Assembly (NCBI GenBank): GCA_013373385.1
Contig: JABXHX010000037.1
Coordinates: 1 to 64,000 of the forward strand
Source of the DNA: Flavobacteriaceae bacterium
GTDB taxonomy: Bacteria; Bacteroidota; Bacteroidia; Flavobacteriales; Flavobacteriaceae
Direction of reading: 5' to 3'
DNA length: 64,000 bases
Part shown: piece by piece, positions 63,731-64,000 of the stretch
Layout of the letters: each line of letters opens with the position of its first letter
How positions within the stretch are numbered: the stretch's first letter is position 1
Position numbers and translations under genes: made by a program
The notes under the pieces: model-generated
What the model was told of the DNA's origin: nothing
The model's database searches: none
Seen by the model: only the letters and a program-made list of their open reading frames with translations

Positions 63731-64000
63731 ATTCTGTAAACCAACCAGAATAAGTTACATAATTATTCGCTATTCTATCAATTTCTCCAGAAATTAATTC
63801 TTCAGAAATATCTTTTACCTTTTTAGCAGGAACTCCAGCATAAATACTACCACTTTCTACGTGTGTATTTTTTGTCACTACAGCTCCAGCTGCAATAATT
63901 GAATTACTTTCTACTATGCAATCATCCATAATAATACTTCCCATACCCACCAACACATTATCATGAATAGTGCATCCATGTACAATGGCATTATGTCCAA
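63729..64000 (-). CDS. Gamma-carbonic-anhydrase-like hexapeptide-repeat protein (5' end missing)
   Basis: The minus-strand frame runs beyond base 64000 with GHNAIVHGCTIHDNVLVGMG, then SIIMDDCIVESNSIIAAGAVV and IYAGVPAKKVKDISEELI at the end. The hexapeptide repeats of a left-handed beta-helix and the histidine pattern (GHNAIVHG) are those of the YrdA/PaaY gamma-class carbonic anhydrase family. About 90 C-terminal residues are visible, and the first part and real start lie outside. The enzyme would hydrate CO2 or act as an acyltransferase; this is not settled by sequence. Confidence 0.88.
   Translation of the reverse strand, partial: GHNAIVHGCTIHDNVLVGMGSIIMDDCIVESNSIIAAGAVVTKNTHVESGSIYAGVPAKKVKDISEELISGEIDRIANNYVTYSGWFTE

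Overview
This is a low-GC chromosomal segment from a member of the Bacteroidota, very probably a marine Flavobacteriaceae of the Polaribacter/Tenacibaculum type. The assignment is inferred from protein character and from the signals. Promoters follow the Bacteroidota pattern (TTG or TTTG, 19-21 bases, TAnnTTTG), Shine-Dalgarno sequences are absent, and SecD-SecF and MetX-ThrA are fused. The window also has a BlaI/BlaR1-type operon with TonB-C domains, M28 and YtcJ-type lipoproteins, and a tricorn-like protease. Nothing in it looks like a phage, plasmid, insertion sequence, CRISPR array, tRNA or rRNA. Almost all of it is ordinary core genome, and the novelty lies mainly in the regulatory RNA and intergenic DNA.

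Bases 1-8100 form a methionine/SAM block. On the minus strand, metY, a metX-thrA fusion, a metZ-like gene and the start of metH follow a SAM-I riboswitch. Divergently, metK follows a SAM-II-like riboswitch. Next come msrB-msrA (methionine sulfoxide repair), two tandem copies of a small hairpin-hairpin-terminator RNA module (9183-9415), and two glycosyltransferases.

Bases 11658-24300 hold ftsE, a large TPR protein paired with an outer-membrane barrel protein, and a membrane-anchored LAS-type peptidase candidate. They continue with a membrane LuxR-like regulator, an alanine/sodium symporter, an M28 peptidase and an amidohydrolase. Bases 24323-28097 hold a tricorn-like protease and an FKBP lipoprotein.

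Bases 28094-35107 are a complete minus-strand tryptophan operon, trpE-G-D-C-F-(DinB-like)-B-A. Ahead of it lies a classical attenuator: a 14-residue leader peptide with three consecutive Trp codons, mutually exclusive hairpins and an intrinsic terminator.

Bases 35345-51060 hold asnB, a regulator plus two CPBP membrane proteases, gyrB, an outer-membrane protein, mdh, fhs (minus), secDF, and the hpt-adk-obgE group. Bases 51134-54907 are a minus-strand BlaI/BlaR1-like operon with three near-identical 16-bp operator dyads in its promoter. Bases 55031-64000 hold a DUF456 protein, a minus-strand small RNA candidate, lysS with a C-terminal extension, an esterase lipoprotein, a zinc metalloprotease, an MscS channel, a very basic exported protein and a truncated gamma-carbonic-anhydrase-like gene.
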